Assembly: GCF_004210375.1 (NCBI RefSeq)
Contig: NC_134834.1
Span: forward strand, 96,724,170-96,788,169
Direction: 5' to 3'
Length of the DNA: 64,000 bases
Origin: Tachypleus tridentatus
Taxonomy: Eukaryota; Arthropoda; Merostomata; Xiphosura; Limulidae
The notes beneath the pieces are model-generated. The model did no database searches and had not been told where the DNA came from. It saw only the letters and a program-made list of their open reading frames with translations. This document shows positions 11,582 through 21,994 of this stretch, one piece after another. Positions within the stretch are counted from its first letter, which is position 1. The number at the start of each line of letters is the position of its first letter. A program made the position numbers and the translations under genes.

Positions 11582-12642
11582 TTTTCCAAAGAAAAGTGGT
11601 ATTGTGTGTCAAGTGATAATGCCCCAGTGGTATAAAGAACGAGCATGTCTGGTAACGTGATTTGCACCCATATATTTAAGGTCAAACACTCTAATTATCA
11701 AGCCATTCCAAGCCCAATATTAAAGTCAATGGATTGTTAAGTGTACCATTTTAGAATCCGTAATTAGTCAATAAAAGCTTTCATAAGTAAACAGGAAAAA
11801 AAATTCAAACTACTGTAACACAGATGGATTTAATACAGACCATCACATGTTGTCTTAAGTAATTTCTTTAACTTGTGGTTTTAATATCCCTCAATACTGA
11901 GAGTTGTTTGTGAAAATGTTCACACACACACACATAAATGTTGTTTTGTCAAGTTCATATTTCTTAGCTTTTATAAGTTTGCTGAAACTCGAAGAATTTC
12001 TTGAAGAAACGGCATCGTTTGTTTTAACAATCACAGGCAAAAATTGTACCATTCTCTTACTTTGCAATGACGTTTTAACTAACAATTACAAACCTGAACA
12101 TCAGTTGCTACCAAGTATTTTACGAGCACACAGGTAGAATAAAATGATAACTGGAATATCTTTATGTGTTTTTTTGTGCAGTACGTGATTAGCTAATAAA
12201 CACAAAGCTTTTCCCAGTAATTTTTTTACGTGGGGAACGTTTGGAAACTTGCCAAAGAAACAGATAAGTGAAATCTTGGAACTGAAGAGGCTGATATATA
12301 GCATTTTCGTCTATGCCCAAGTGGTAAAATAAATCAGGAAAGACAATCACGTGATTTATCTTGAATTGTCAGGTTAAAGGTTCTTATGATAGTTCGTCCT
12401 CGTTGATAAGAGTAAAAGGCGTCGTATGAAGAACACTGAAATTGAAGTTCTCTGTAAAGTTAAAGGTACGGTAAGGCGTAATATATTTTTAGTTAAGTTA
12501 TTGAAATACAATTTGAAACTCGACTCTAAAATAATTATATATAAAAAAGATAGCCCGTAAAGTTTCCAAAACAATAGTCTAGATAAATAAATTTCAAACT
12601 TTTACTCTTTTTGTAACTAATTGTTGTAATCACGTTAGATGT
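11582..12642. other. Intergenic, unit 1
   Basis: A short CA run at 11923-11934. Open frames here (for example 11904-12137) are not preserved between unit 1 and unit 3, so I see no gene. Confidence 0.6.
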
Positions 12643-12767
12643 TGTTATTTGTAATGAAACAGAAAAATACAAAATGGGTTATCTGTGCTTTGCCAACCAC
12701 GGGTGTTGAAACCTGGATTCTAACGTTATAAGTCCGCAGATTTACCGTCGTGACACTGGGAAGTCCA
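12643..12767 (-). mobile_element. SINE family C, unit 1 copy 1
   Basis: The minus-strand tail (TTTGTAATGAAACAGAAAAA) is at the left, followed by GGGTTATCTGTGCTTTGCC and a degraded tRNA-like head ending CACTGGGAAGTCC. Confidence 0.8.
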
Positions 12768-12814
12768 GCAATAGGAATCGATTATTTCTTTGCGATCAGA
12801 CTTTATCACTGACA

Positions 12815-13065
12815 TTTGTTTGTTTTCAATTTCTCGTAAAGCTAAACGAGGGCTATCTGCACTAGCCGTTCCCAATTTAGCAGTGTAAGACTAGAGGGAA
12901 GGCAACTAGTCATCAACACCCACCGCCAATTATTCGGCTACTCCTTTACCAACAAATAATGGGTTTGACCATCACATTACATTGCCCCTACGGCTGAAAG
13001 GCCAAGCATGTTTGGTGTGATAGAAATTCGAACCCGCCACCCTCAAATTACGAATCGAGTCCCGA
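12815..13065 (-). mobile_element. SINE family A, unit 1 copy 5
   Basis: Minus strand, nearly full length. GAAATTCGAACCCGCCACCC is the B-box end of the head, and the first part of the head is missing past ATCGAGTCCCGATAG. Confidence 0.9.
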
Positions 13066-13200
13066 TAGTTTGGGTCTGCATGAAGCCCAAATAACGGGCA
13101 TTATATAAACTGCTATGGCGCATCGTGTACATGTTATCAAAAAAGAGATGTCAACACTATTATCTGCGGCACAAATCTCCATTAAGAGTACTCGAGGAAG

Positions 13201-13381
13201 TTTCGCGCATGGCCAGGTGGTCAAGGGTTCGAGTCTTTGTCACATCAAACATGCTCACCCATTCAACTGTGAGGGTGTTATAGTGTGACAGTTCGTGTAA
13301 AAGAGTAGCCAAAGTGCTAAAATAGGGACGGCTAGCGCAGATAGCCCTCGTGTCGCTTTGTGCAAATTAAAAAACAAACAA
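13201..13381 (+). mobile_element. SINE family A with internal deletions, unit 1 copy 6
   Basis: CATGGCCAGGTGGTCAAGGG runs straight into TTCGAGTC, so the anticodon arm is gone. A middle part of the body is also missing compared with the unit 3 copy (46302-46533), so the second deletion came after unit 3 split. Confidence 0.88.
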
Positions 13382-13399
13382 GTTCCACAGAAAGTTAAA

Positions 13400-13673
13400 G
13401 GGCCTGGCATGGCCTAGCGCGTTAAGGCGTGCGCTTCGTAATCTGAGGGTCGAGGGTTCGCGACCGAGTCGCGCCAAACATGCTCGCCCTCCCAGCCGTG
13501 GGGGCGTTATAATGTGACGCTCAATCCCACTATTCGTTGGTAAAAGTAGCCCAAGAGTTGGCGGTGGGTGGTGATGACTAGCTGCCTTCCCTCTAGTCTT
13601 ACACTGCTAAATTAGGGACGGCTAGCACAGATAGCCCTCGAGTATCTTTGTGCGAAATTCTAAAAAACAAACA
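13400..13673 (+). mobile_element. SINE family A, complete, unit 1 copy 7
   Basis: GGCCTGGCATGGCCTAGCGC head, CGTAATC loop, complete body with GTTGGCGGTGGGTGGTGATG, and an A/C-rich tail. Among the best-kept copies in the unit. It falls in the part of the unit that unit 3 lacks. Confidence 0.93.
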
Positions 13674-14027
13674 ATCGAAAAGTTAAAGAAATAGAAACTG
13701 GACACAATATGAATCAAAATGAAGCTATCACAAAAACAATAATAAATATATTACTTGATTAGATCGGCGCATCTAGAAGGAAGAACTTTCCTCACTAACC
13801 TGAAGACGAACTGAGCAAATGTAACATTATGTACTTAAAAATATAATGTTACTCTTGTGAAAATATGTTCGCTACCGACATGACCGTCTGTTATTCCCAC
13901 AAAAAATTGATGGAAACTATAGCCTGGGGTGGTCACGTGACATTCCAATAGAAAGTATAACGTCTATATTTTTATGTAACGCTGAACTTTGATTTTCAGA
14001 AAACGTGTTTATTGTCGGACACACTGT
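13674..14027. other. Intergenic, unit 1
   Basis: No gene or repeat recognised. Confidence 0.5.
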
Positions 14028-14152
14028 TGTTGTTGTTTGAAATTAAGCACAAAGCTACACAATTGGCGATTTGTGTTCTGCACTATCACAGGTGTCGAAA
14101 CTTGGTATCTAATGATATAAGTCCACTGGCACACCGCTGTGCCATAGGGAAG
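14028..14152 (-). mobile_element. SINE family C, unit 1 copy 2
   Basis: Tail AATTAAGCACAAAGCTACAC at the left; the head ends ACCGCTGTGCCATAGGGAAG at the right. Confidence 0.85.
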
Positions 14153-14418
14153 TGCATATACGAAGCATAACATTTTTGAACATCCCTTTAACCTCTGACT
14201 ATCGGACAGGAATCCAATTATAAGTTTTACCTAACAGAATGCTTCCTTTAATTGTTTATGATCAACATCATATTGTAAGGGTTTTATTTTAAAACTTGGT
14301 GTGATTACCAGTTTTGCATTGAAACCGATATAACGCGCTGTGAGAATTGCAGTGGCAATTTTAAAATTTCGTCATTTTATAGCACAATGTTTCTATAGTA
14401 ATGTTAACATTACTGTTG

Positions 14419-14476
14419 GCTACTGTTGGCGGCCAACATGTTAACATTAAGTTCACCTGTGGACGCCAACAGTAGC
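14419..14476. repeat. Short inverted repeat with TGTTGGC echoes
   Basis: GCTACTGTTGGCG at 14419-14431 is perfectly complementary to CGCCAACAGTAGC at 14464-14476, with a 32-base loop that contains the palindrome GTTAAC. CTGTTGGCTACTGTTGGC is also a direct repeat. The unit 3 homology restarts inside the loop (50227). Confidence 0.85.
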
Positions 14477-15026
14477 ATGTTCAAACTTCTTTTGACATAA
14501 ACAACAACCTCATAGTGTAGGTCGTTATCATAAGCTGAACTTCACAAGAGTGTACATCCACTTTAAAAATTTCTTTCACTTCACTTCAATGAAAACTTTG
14601 TGAAATGTATCCTGTCTTGTGCACATCGTATCGTGAGTTCCTGTGAATTCAGAATAAAATCTGTTTAAAACTTAACTCATTATCAAGAAACATTACTAAG
14701 GTGGTGATGTCATAAATTTTGAATAAAATACTAAACACCATAATCAAAGTTTTTTCCACAAGTTCACTACCAGTGTGTGTTCAGGCCTTTCTTGAGAATT
14801 CAGACCTTCTTAAAGGTCACGTGCTATCTACGAATCCTACTGACCATCACGAGAGGACGCTTTTGCCAGATTGACTGTCAGAAAAATGGAAGAACGCTTA
14901 AATTAAAGGAACGTTCTATTCTTAAGTTCAAGGACTGAGAAACAGTTTTAATCTTCAGTGTATTCAAAGTAATCGATAAAGTCGAAAACGAGATTATTCT
15001 ACGCGTGCATATCTTTCAAATGAAAT

Positions 15027-15140
15027 GCCCTCCCCTAGAGACTGACTTAAAACCCTAGAAACCGAGTTTTGATATCAGTGGTTGGCAGAGCACAGATAGC
15101 CCAATGTGTAGTTCTGTGCTTAACTTGAAACAAACAAATT
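15027..15140 (+). mobile_element. SINE family C, 5'-eroded, unit 1 copy 3
   Basis: Recognisable from CCTAGAAACCGAGTTTTGAT onwards, with the tail GCACAGATAGCCCAATGTG then CTTAACTTGAAACAAAC. Confidence 0.8.
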
Positions 15141-15204
15141 CAAATAAAACCTGAATTAAATAATTTTGCAAATAGCGACTGAATGAACACTCGCAATTTA
15201 GTTA

Positions 15205-15466
15205 GGTTTGTTTCGAAATTCGCGCAAAGCTACATGAGAGCTGTCTGTGCCAGTAATCCTTAATTGAGCGGTAAAAGACTCGAGGGAGGGTAGTTAGTCA
15301 TCATCATCCATCGCCAACTCTTGGGCTACTCTTTTACCAACGAATAGTGGGACCGACCGACATTTAAAACGCCCTACGGCTGAAATGGCAAGCATGATTG
15401 TTGTGAAGAGAATTCGAACCTGCGACACTTAAATTGCGAGTAGAATTTCCTTACCAGTTGGCCTGA
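15205..15466 (-). mobile_element. SINE family A, unit 1 copy 8
   Basis: Minus strand. GAATTCGAACCTGCGACAC marks the B-box end and CAGTTGGCCTGAAAC the start of the element. Present in all three units. Confidence 0.88.
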
Positions 15467-15566
15467 AACTTCCACACTAAACTATGTAATTTAAATAAAA
15501 AGAAAGCGTTTCAAACATTTGCGTCAGCTATATAATAATGTATTAAAGAAACTAAATAATGTGCGT

Positions 15567-15688
15567 GAGTGTGTTTTCTTATAGTAAGGCCTCATCGGGC
15601 TAGCTGCTAAGCACACCAAGGGGAATCGAACCCCTTGATTTTAGCGTTGTAAATCCATAGATTTACCGCTGTACTAGCGAGGGCACTA
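15567..15688 (-). mobile_element. SINE family B (tRNA-like head), unit 1
   Basis: Minus strand. GAATCGAACCCCTTGATTTT and TTACCGCTGTACTAGCG are the reverse complement of the tRNA-like head; GTGTGTTTTCTTATAG is the family tail. Confidence 0.88.
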
Positions 15689-16086
15689 ATTTGAGTAAGG
15701 CATGTTATATTTTTTGAAAACTGGTCATTTTCTACTACATCTTAATTTTAATATAAATTATGCAAGTGTCAAGAAAATGACCAAATTCTATATCTTTATT
15801 CAAAATATGTTTAGTAAATGGTTTTGATTATAAAACGGTTATTTTTTTCTATTGAAAATCAATTTGAATAAGTTGCACATAATATTCTTATTTTTACGCT
15901 AATCTATTATCTCAAAGCTTTAGGTGCTGGAATAAGATATGTTTGTTTGTTTTTGAATGTCGCACAAAGCTGCACAATGAATTAATAATATATAAATTAC
16001 TAAAAATAGTGTTTTGTATAAACACTCGTTCTATTGCGAATAAAAAATATTAAGCATACCTTTCATGATAAATGCTCTTTTGTTGT

Positions 16087-16323
16087 AAGGCCCAACGTGG
16101 CCCAGTGGATCCAAGATTCCATGATTCGTGCTTCACACTTTTGGGCTGTGAGTGAATTATGAAAATTGTGATCAAATCCCACTGTCCGATTACAGTTACC
16201 TACAAATCGTCGGTAAGTAGCGTACAGTAGTTGTCTTCCCTCTCGTCTTTCACTTTTATATTAGGTTCGTACAGGTCAGTTATCCCCCTGAATTGCTCAA
16301 AAAGAAATTCAAACAAAACAAAC
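16087..16323 (+). mobile_element. Old, diverged SINE related to family A, unit 1
   Basis: GGCCCAACGTGGCCCAGTGG head, then body words that line up only loosely with family A (TCAAATCCCACT, TAGTTGTCTTCCCTCTCGTC), and an AAACAAAACAAAC tail. Much older than the other copies. Confidence 0.75.
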
Positions 16324-16370
16324 CTCAGTTTTAACTTAATATACATTGGTTATCTGGCCCACAACTAAAT

Positions 16371-16482
16371 TAAGGCCAGGGAGATAGCGACAGATTTCCA
16401 GACTTTACGATGTTGGGGTTCAATTTTCCGCAGTGGGCAAAGTGCAGATAACACATTGTGCAGCTTAGCACTAAAAGACACC
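16371..16482 (+). mobile_element. SINE family C, unit 1 copy 4
   Basis: Head from GGCCAGGGAGATAGCGACAG, B-box-like GGGGTTCAATTTTCC, tail GTGCAGATAACACATTGTG. Confidence 0.78.
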
Positions 16483-18154
16483 GATAACAATAACCTATTT
16501 AAAGGACGAATCTAACTAGAAAATTATTACAAATAATAGTTAGTACTTGATATCTAATTGATATCAAATCCTGTAATCTTTTTACATCTTAATTTTGATA
16601 TAAATTATGCAAAATCTGGGGTAAAGTGAAAACTAATAAACTGGAAACTTTTAAATGACTAATTGTAGTTCTTCACTACTGATTATTGTACATTTTATTA
16701 TATATTGACAGGTCCATGAAATACATTAATGGTTAAAGTAAGAAGTATTTGGTCTGACATCAATTCAATTTTGTATTCTTTGTGTCTCTAATTCCTGCTT
16801 GAGTATTACAGTATAATAGGGGATCAATAGATGCCGTGTTGTGAAGATGAATCATATTTGCCTCCAGTTTAATTAAGTAATCAATGAAAGACAATATACA
16901 AAGATTTGAGCATACTGAAACACTTTATTTCACGATACGATGAAAATTAATCTGAATATTACTTTGTGAACATGTAATACTTAATTTACCTGAAATAAAA
17001 TGTTGACAACTGATCATTCTCATAAAAACATAAGAAAGTTTAAAACTTTGAGGTATTAGTTTACCTGTTATTTGAGGAAACTGTTCTGTAGGTTCTAAAA
17101 CAAATTACAGCCATATCTCTCACGAGCAGATCTAATGCCACTGCATTAAAAGAACACAGAATAAAAGTAAGTAGAATTAAATCAACAGTTTTCTTACTCA
17201 CTTACCAGATTACTATCTAGGTTCACTTAATACAGTAATAAATTAGAAGATATAAAATGCATGTTATGCTTACATACCACATTACCAACACTACGAAAGC
17301 AACTTGGTCCATCAAATGATGGGTTACAGTAGTAACATGTTGACAAGCTCATACTGAATAACCTTATTCGTTCTGGTTAGATCAAGAGTAAAATGTTGAG
17401 ACCTGATAAGTCAGGATAGTGGAAAAACTGTTTTGTCTCTTCTAAAATTATATAATGACGAGAAAGACAGAGATGCATCTCTTTAGCTATCTCCTGAAGG
17501 GAAGGTGTAAGCTAGTTGCCAAGATCCTGATAATAGCACTGTGATCAATGTAATTGTGATTCAATAACTAAGCAAGCATTTATGACGATCATTTGTTTTA
17601 AGATTAAATGACTGAAAGCATAAGACATTCTAGCTCTCTGAACTATAAAGTGGTATTTCATGGTGAAATGCTTGATTATTACAAAATGAGGATGACTTGT
17701 TATTTACAACGTTAATGGATTTGAAAAGGCACAATGAATCTTACTCTCCAAGCTGTTAAACTCAATTTTTACTGACAAACCACCTAAAGAAGATTCGATA
17801 ACAGTACTCGATCACTACACAGTTAAGATGGCTAGTATTAGTTAATGTAAAGTCTTGAATATCAACTGTTAGATTAAATGAGGATGAGTTCTAGTAATTC
17901 GATATATAGGCTGAAAGGACATTGTGACCATAAGTGTCTGAGCTATTGAATGTCTTTCTGGATCATTCACGTACAACATCAAGTGAGCTATCTCTTGGAA
18001 AAGATCACTGAAAAGTACAGTATACTATGTAAATGTGGACAATAATCCTTTCCACTGGCAAGTCAGGTGAGACCTTGAGATTACATCATCCATTGATTTT
18101 TTATTGGATTATCCTATTGTGGCAATGACCTAGGTATCACATGAGTCACAAGAA
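16483..18154. other. Intergenic, unit 1
   Basis: A 29-base segment at about 16584-16612 repeats one at 15737-15764 (ACATCTTAATTTT then ATATAAATTATGCAA). Otherwise no gene or repeat recognised; the block is kept in all three units. Confidence 0.6.
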
Positions 18155-18258
18155 TTGTTTGTTTATTTGTAAATAAGCACAAAGCCATCCAATGGCTCTG
18201 TGCTCTTGTCACCACAGGTGAGAAACCCAGTTTCTTGTGTTGCAAGTCCAAGAGGATG
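18155..18258 (-). mobile_element. SINE family C, unit 1 copy 5
   Basis: Minus strand, from TTGTTTGTTTATTTGTAAAT to TTGCAAGTCCAAGAGGATG. Homology of unit 3 to unit 1 ends inside this element. Confidence 0.8.
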
Positions 18259-21200
18259 TCCAGCCAGAATCTGAGAAGTAGTAACTGTCAGCTACAACAT
18301 AAACAGTTCTGTTCTTTTATTTCAAATACTCTTTGTTTTTATAAGAAATGCAGTATTCTAATGATGAATATATTTGCTCACCATGATCAGTTGTAAAATG
18401 AACTGAAGAGTGAATTACTTTTGGTACTGTACTTTTACACAGTTTAATAATATGGTATGTACACAAAGATGTTGATAGCCAAATTCTATGTATGCAATAG
18501 TAATAATATACAATTACACTGCAACCATGAGCAGGAATATCAACTTTTGGGTCTGCTAGAACATTGTCCTTAGATTGTCACTTCCTTTGTTCATTAATGA
18601 AAATATTGCAGAAATGTTAATATTCATTTGTAGAACCATAATATCTTTTGAAAAAGGTGTTATTTTTAGCAACAGCCTATGGATATGTTATTATCTTCCT
18701 TCTTAAAGTTTTTACTCTCAGTGTTGAACAGTAATAATATCAATTAAATAATGATACTGGCATGACAGGTGATGAAGCCATGAGTACTTTCAAGAAACTC
18801 TTGAGAAAACCTACAGATATACATTAAACTGCCTTGTTCATAACTAGACTGAAATATAAAAGTGGATAGGCAGCAAAACAAGTTTGAAGTGGAAGGGGGG
18901 TAGTGACAACTGAGGCAACTGTTTTGAGTTGTTAACCAAGACAGTTGAATTGAAAGTTGAAACAGCAGCTTTTCCTCATAAGTTTATACAATTTTCTATT
19001 TCTTACTGAAAGATCTGCATGCATATAGCTCTTTCTCTCTGTTGCCTATATAAGGTGTTCATTATATTATCAGTTCAACATGCATGTGTGAATGCTATAA
19101 GCTACATACAGGAGTGCCATTCCCACTTACTTTTTCATAACAAATATTATTTTAATGCTGAAAGCCAGTGAAGCAGTAAAAACGACATGCTTAACAGTGC
19201 TGATAAAATCTCCAGAACGGAGGAGGTTTTTTTCTCATTCTTCAAAATTACTCTATTATCAATATCAAATCAGGGGTATTTGTAAAATATCATTTTAAAC
19301 CTTTTCACAACTTGTCATAGCAAGTGAAGCTGTTTGGTTCAATATTAGAACTCATCAGGCTGAACTTGCTAACATACAAAAGTGTGAAAAATGATGTTAC
19401 ATGCAGTGCAAAACAGTTAATGTTACAGTTTTAAACATCAACACCTAGCAAAGAAATTAAAACAGTATGTCAAATAATAGTGATAAAGTTACACAGTTTA
19501 TTTCACTGTTGTTAGACTTATTAGTTTTAGCCTATTAACCTTTTCAAATTAACAGTTCAGTAAACAAAACAAAATTAATAGGAGTCAGGGCATAATTAGT
19601 TTTCACACATGACACCTTACTTTTTAAGCCAATTTAAAACTTACCTATGATTATTTATTGGAAGATTGTTCTCAAAATCCATATTTGCATAATTCTGACA
19701 AATAAATTTTGTTTTACCACTACCACTATTCAGGTCTCAGTATATTGTTGAAAATGCCATCATTATCAAAATCAGCCATAGAGTTGCTGAGTATAATTAA
19801 TGATCATAGGAGTAATATATGTGTATATATGTGACTGCCCACAGGACCAAAATCATCACATTGCATTGTTAAAACAATTATTGTTGCCAACCTGAAAGGC
19901 CTGGTTGTAACAATATTGAGGGAGTTATCATAAAAAAAAAAAGTTAAATTGCATGCAGTGAAATGGAAAGAATAAATGTTTGTTGTTGATATGGATAATT
20001 TCACTTGCATGACTTGTGTAAAAGTACTCGCCAGTGACTACAAATTCATTAAAGAATATTTGATTAATATTTGTTAAGAATGTTGTAATGCAGATAAGAC
20101 TAGAACAAAACTGAAGTGTTAAATAAAAGGCACATTTACAACTTTACTGTAATAATTACACATGACACCTCACTTTTTAAGCCAATTAAAAACTTACCTA
20201 TGATTCCTTATTGGAAGATTGTTCTCAAAATCCATATTTTATACAGTTTATTAAAGATAATATAAAAAAAATTCTCTCTGTGTTCAAAAGTGATTTCTAT
20301 AATGCTATAAATAAAATACGTATGCTTTTTATCTATATGTAATGCTGTCAAGTTTTTTTTGTTACAACTTTACTGTAATAATTAAACTGTTCATTTAATC
20401 AAATGAAACTGAAAAAAATCCACTGGTCTTCTATGTTATTAGACTTCAAAATCAGGAATGGCTCATGCAGATGGCCCTCACATAGCTTTGCACAATGAAA
20501 AACACCAGCTTGATGATCTGATGCATAGAATGTAAAAAAATGCTTACACACGTCACAAGTTTTTAATTATTATTACATGGGGCAAGTTACGTAATAGAAA
20601 AGTAAAAAAAAATACATAAATATGTAAACAATAAGTTAGTGGACATATAAATACAATTAGCACTGAATAACTCCCTACAGAACAATGTCATATTCTGATA
20701 GGCAGATTTCCAACATAAAAGTATTAAGTAAGTATAATACATAAATTATAGAAGTCTTAAGCAAAAAATAAATTCAATGTGGCAACAAATAAAAAGAAGC
20801 AAACACAACAGCCTAAAGATGACGTGGGATTTTTAAAATGCTGTAACTGGTTTCTAATTTCTAACTTTCTTCTTATGACTTCTAGCTGTTGCAGCTGGAA
20901 AATATCGAAACTACACAAGATTAAAATAAAAGTAAAAATTGTGATAATATAACTATCATTCAGAAGAACTGATCCAATTAGTTCTATGAATTGTTTAAAC
21001 ATCCTAACTCAACTATTGTCATCATATTTCCTTACTTTTTAACACTAATGTTCTAAGGAATTTTGCATCATCATTTGTGTCAAATAGCATGTGATGTCAG
21101 CTCAAACAATAAATAAACCTGAGTGACCCCATAAATAGTGAAGTAAGTTCAAATTTAGTGAAAATTAATAAAGGAAGAGAGATTTATCATGAAAGATTAT

Positions 21201-21577
21201 AATAATATATATTTTTAAATCTGAAAGTTTGAATACGATCAGATTATCCAGTTTTATGTATGGCAACATTGTATATGGATACTTTCTATCCCTACTTCAA
21301 TTTATTAAGTTTGTTTATAGCATACTTTTGTAACTTTGTTCTTTCATGGCAGGTTCTTTAACATTCTCTGGTGAAAGTAAATCATCGTAACAACAACAAA
21401 TCATTTTATTTCTTCCTTAATGATTTTACACTGTCAAATACTTGTAACTTGTATGCTAAGTGTACAAACGACACCAATATAAAATACATTTAATACGTTC
21501 AAAGTAACTGAATGTGTAATAATTCACACAGATCCAAATACCTCACTAAACACAATGGCAGGTTCATTTGACCAGCT
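18259..21577. other. Unit 1 right part and tail, no gene
   Basis: AT-rich. A direct repeat of about 80 bp occurs at 19608-19690 and 20160-20245 (CTTTTTAAGCCAATT, GGAAGATTGTTCTCAAAATC). A SINE-A tail fragment is at 20452-20505 (GCAGATGGCCCTCACATAGC). Open frames of 60-80 codons here look like chance. Confidence 0.6.
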
Positions 21578-21994
21578 AGAAACAATTATCTATCTATCTG
21601 ATGTTTTCCGAATCGTCTATTTTAATCACTCCTTGCTTTGCCAGATCTTAAGTCAAAATTTATTCCATCTTGCCATCATCGTTATGGCCCACAGCTCCCT
21701 ATAGCTAACAAATTAAAATATTTAGAAAGTAGCTCATAACATTGTTGAATATTTTTTAGAAAAAGTGAATTTATCTTCTGAAAGTATCAGTCCCTTTCTT
21801 GTAGTTTTCTCCAACTTTTGGTGGCCTCGTAGTATATATCAGAAAATGTCTACATCATACATCACTTACCATATTATAAATTTAGTAACTTTTTCTTTAT
21901 TTGCAAGACACCTTTCTATCCCTTTCTACTCTGCTGAAGGTGGCTTTTTATGTTTAGAGTTGTGGCGGGTTTTGAAACAGTTCAGTGTTAAAGA
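21578..21994. other. Unit 2 left flank
   Basis: Counterpart of 1-417. The first 180 bases carry more differences from unit 1 than the following part. No gene. Confidence 0.6.

Larger units (their letters stand above)
1..21577 (+). repeat. Tandem segmental duplication, unit 1 (about 21.6 kb)
   Basis: Everything here recurs in the same order and orientation from 21578, offset by 21577-21583 bases. Matching landmarks are the minus-strand sulfotransferase pseudogene, the plus-strand sulfotransferase, and every SINE and intergenic block. Differences up to about 20050 are scattered single bases and one-base length changes in homopolymers. From about 20051 to 21577 the match to the end of unit 2 becomes clearly poorer. 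The unit limits are set by the recurring start AGAAACAATT, which is a choice of phase and not a proven breakpoint. Confidence 0.95.

Noticed and set aside
11904-12137. 77-codon open frame in the intergenic part of unit 1
   Set aside because: Unit 2 and unit 3 differ by one-base and dinucleotide length changes that shift the frame, so no coding constraint is visible.
20757-21002. 81-codon minus-strand frame with a hydrophobic stretch
   Set aside because: Largely absent from the unit 2 tail because of the 390-bp difference, with no splice or start context.
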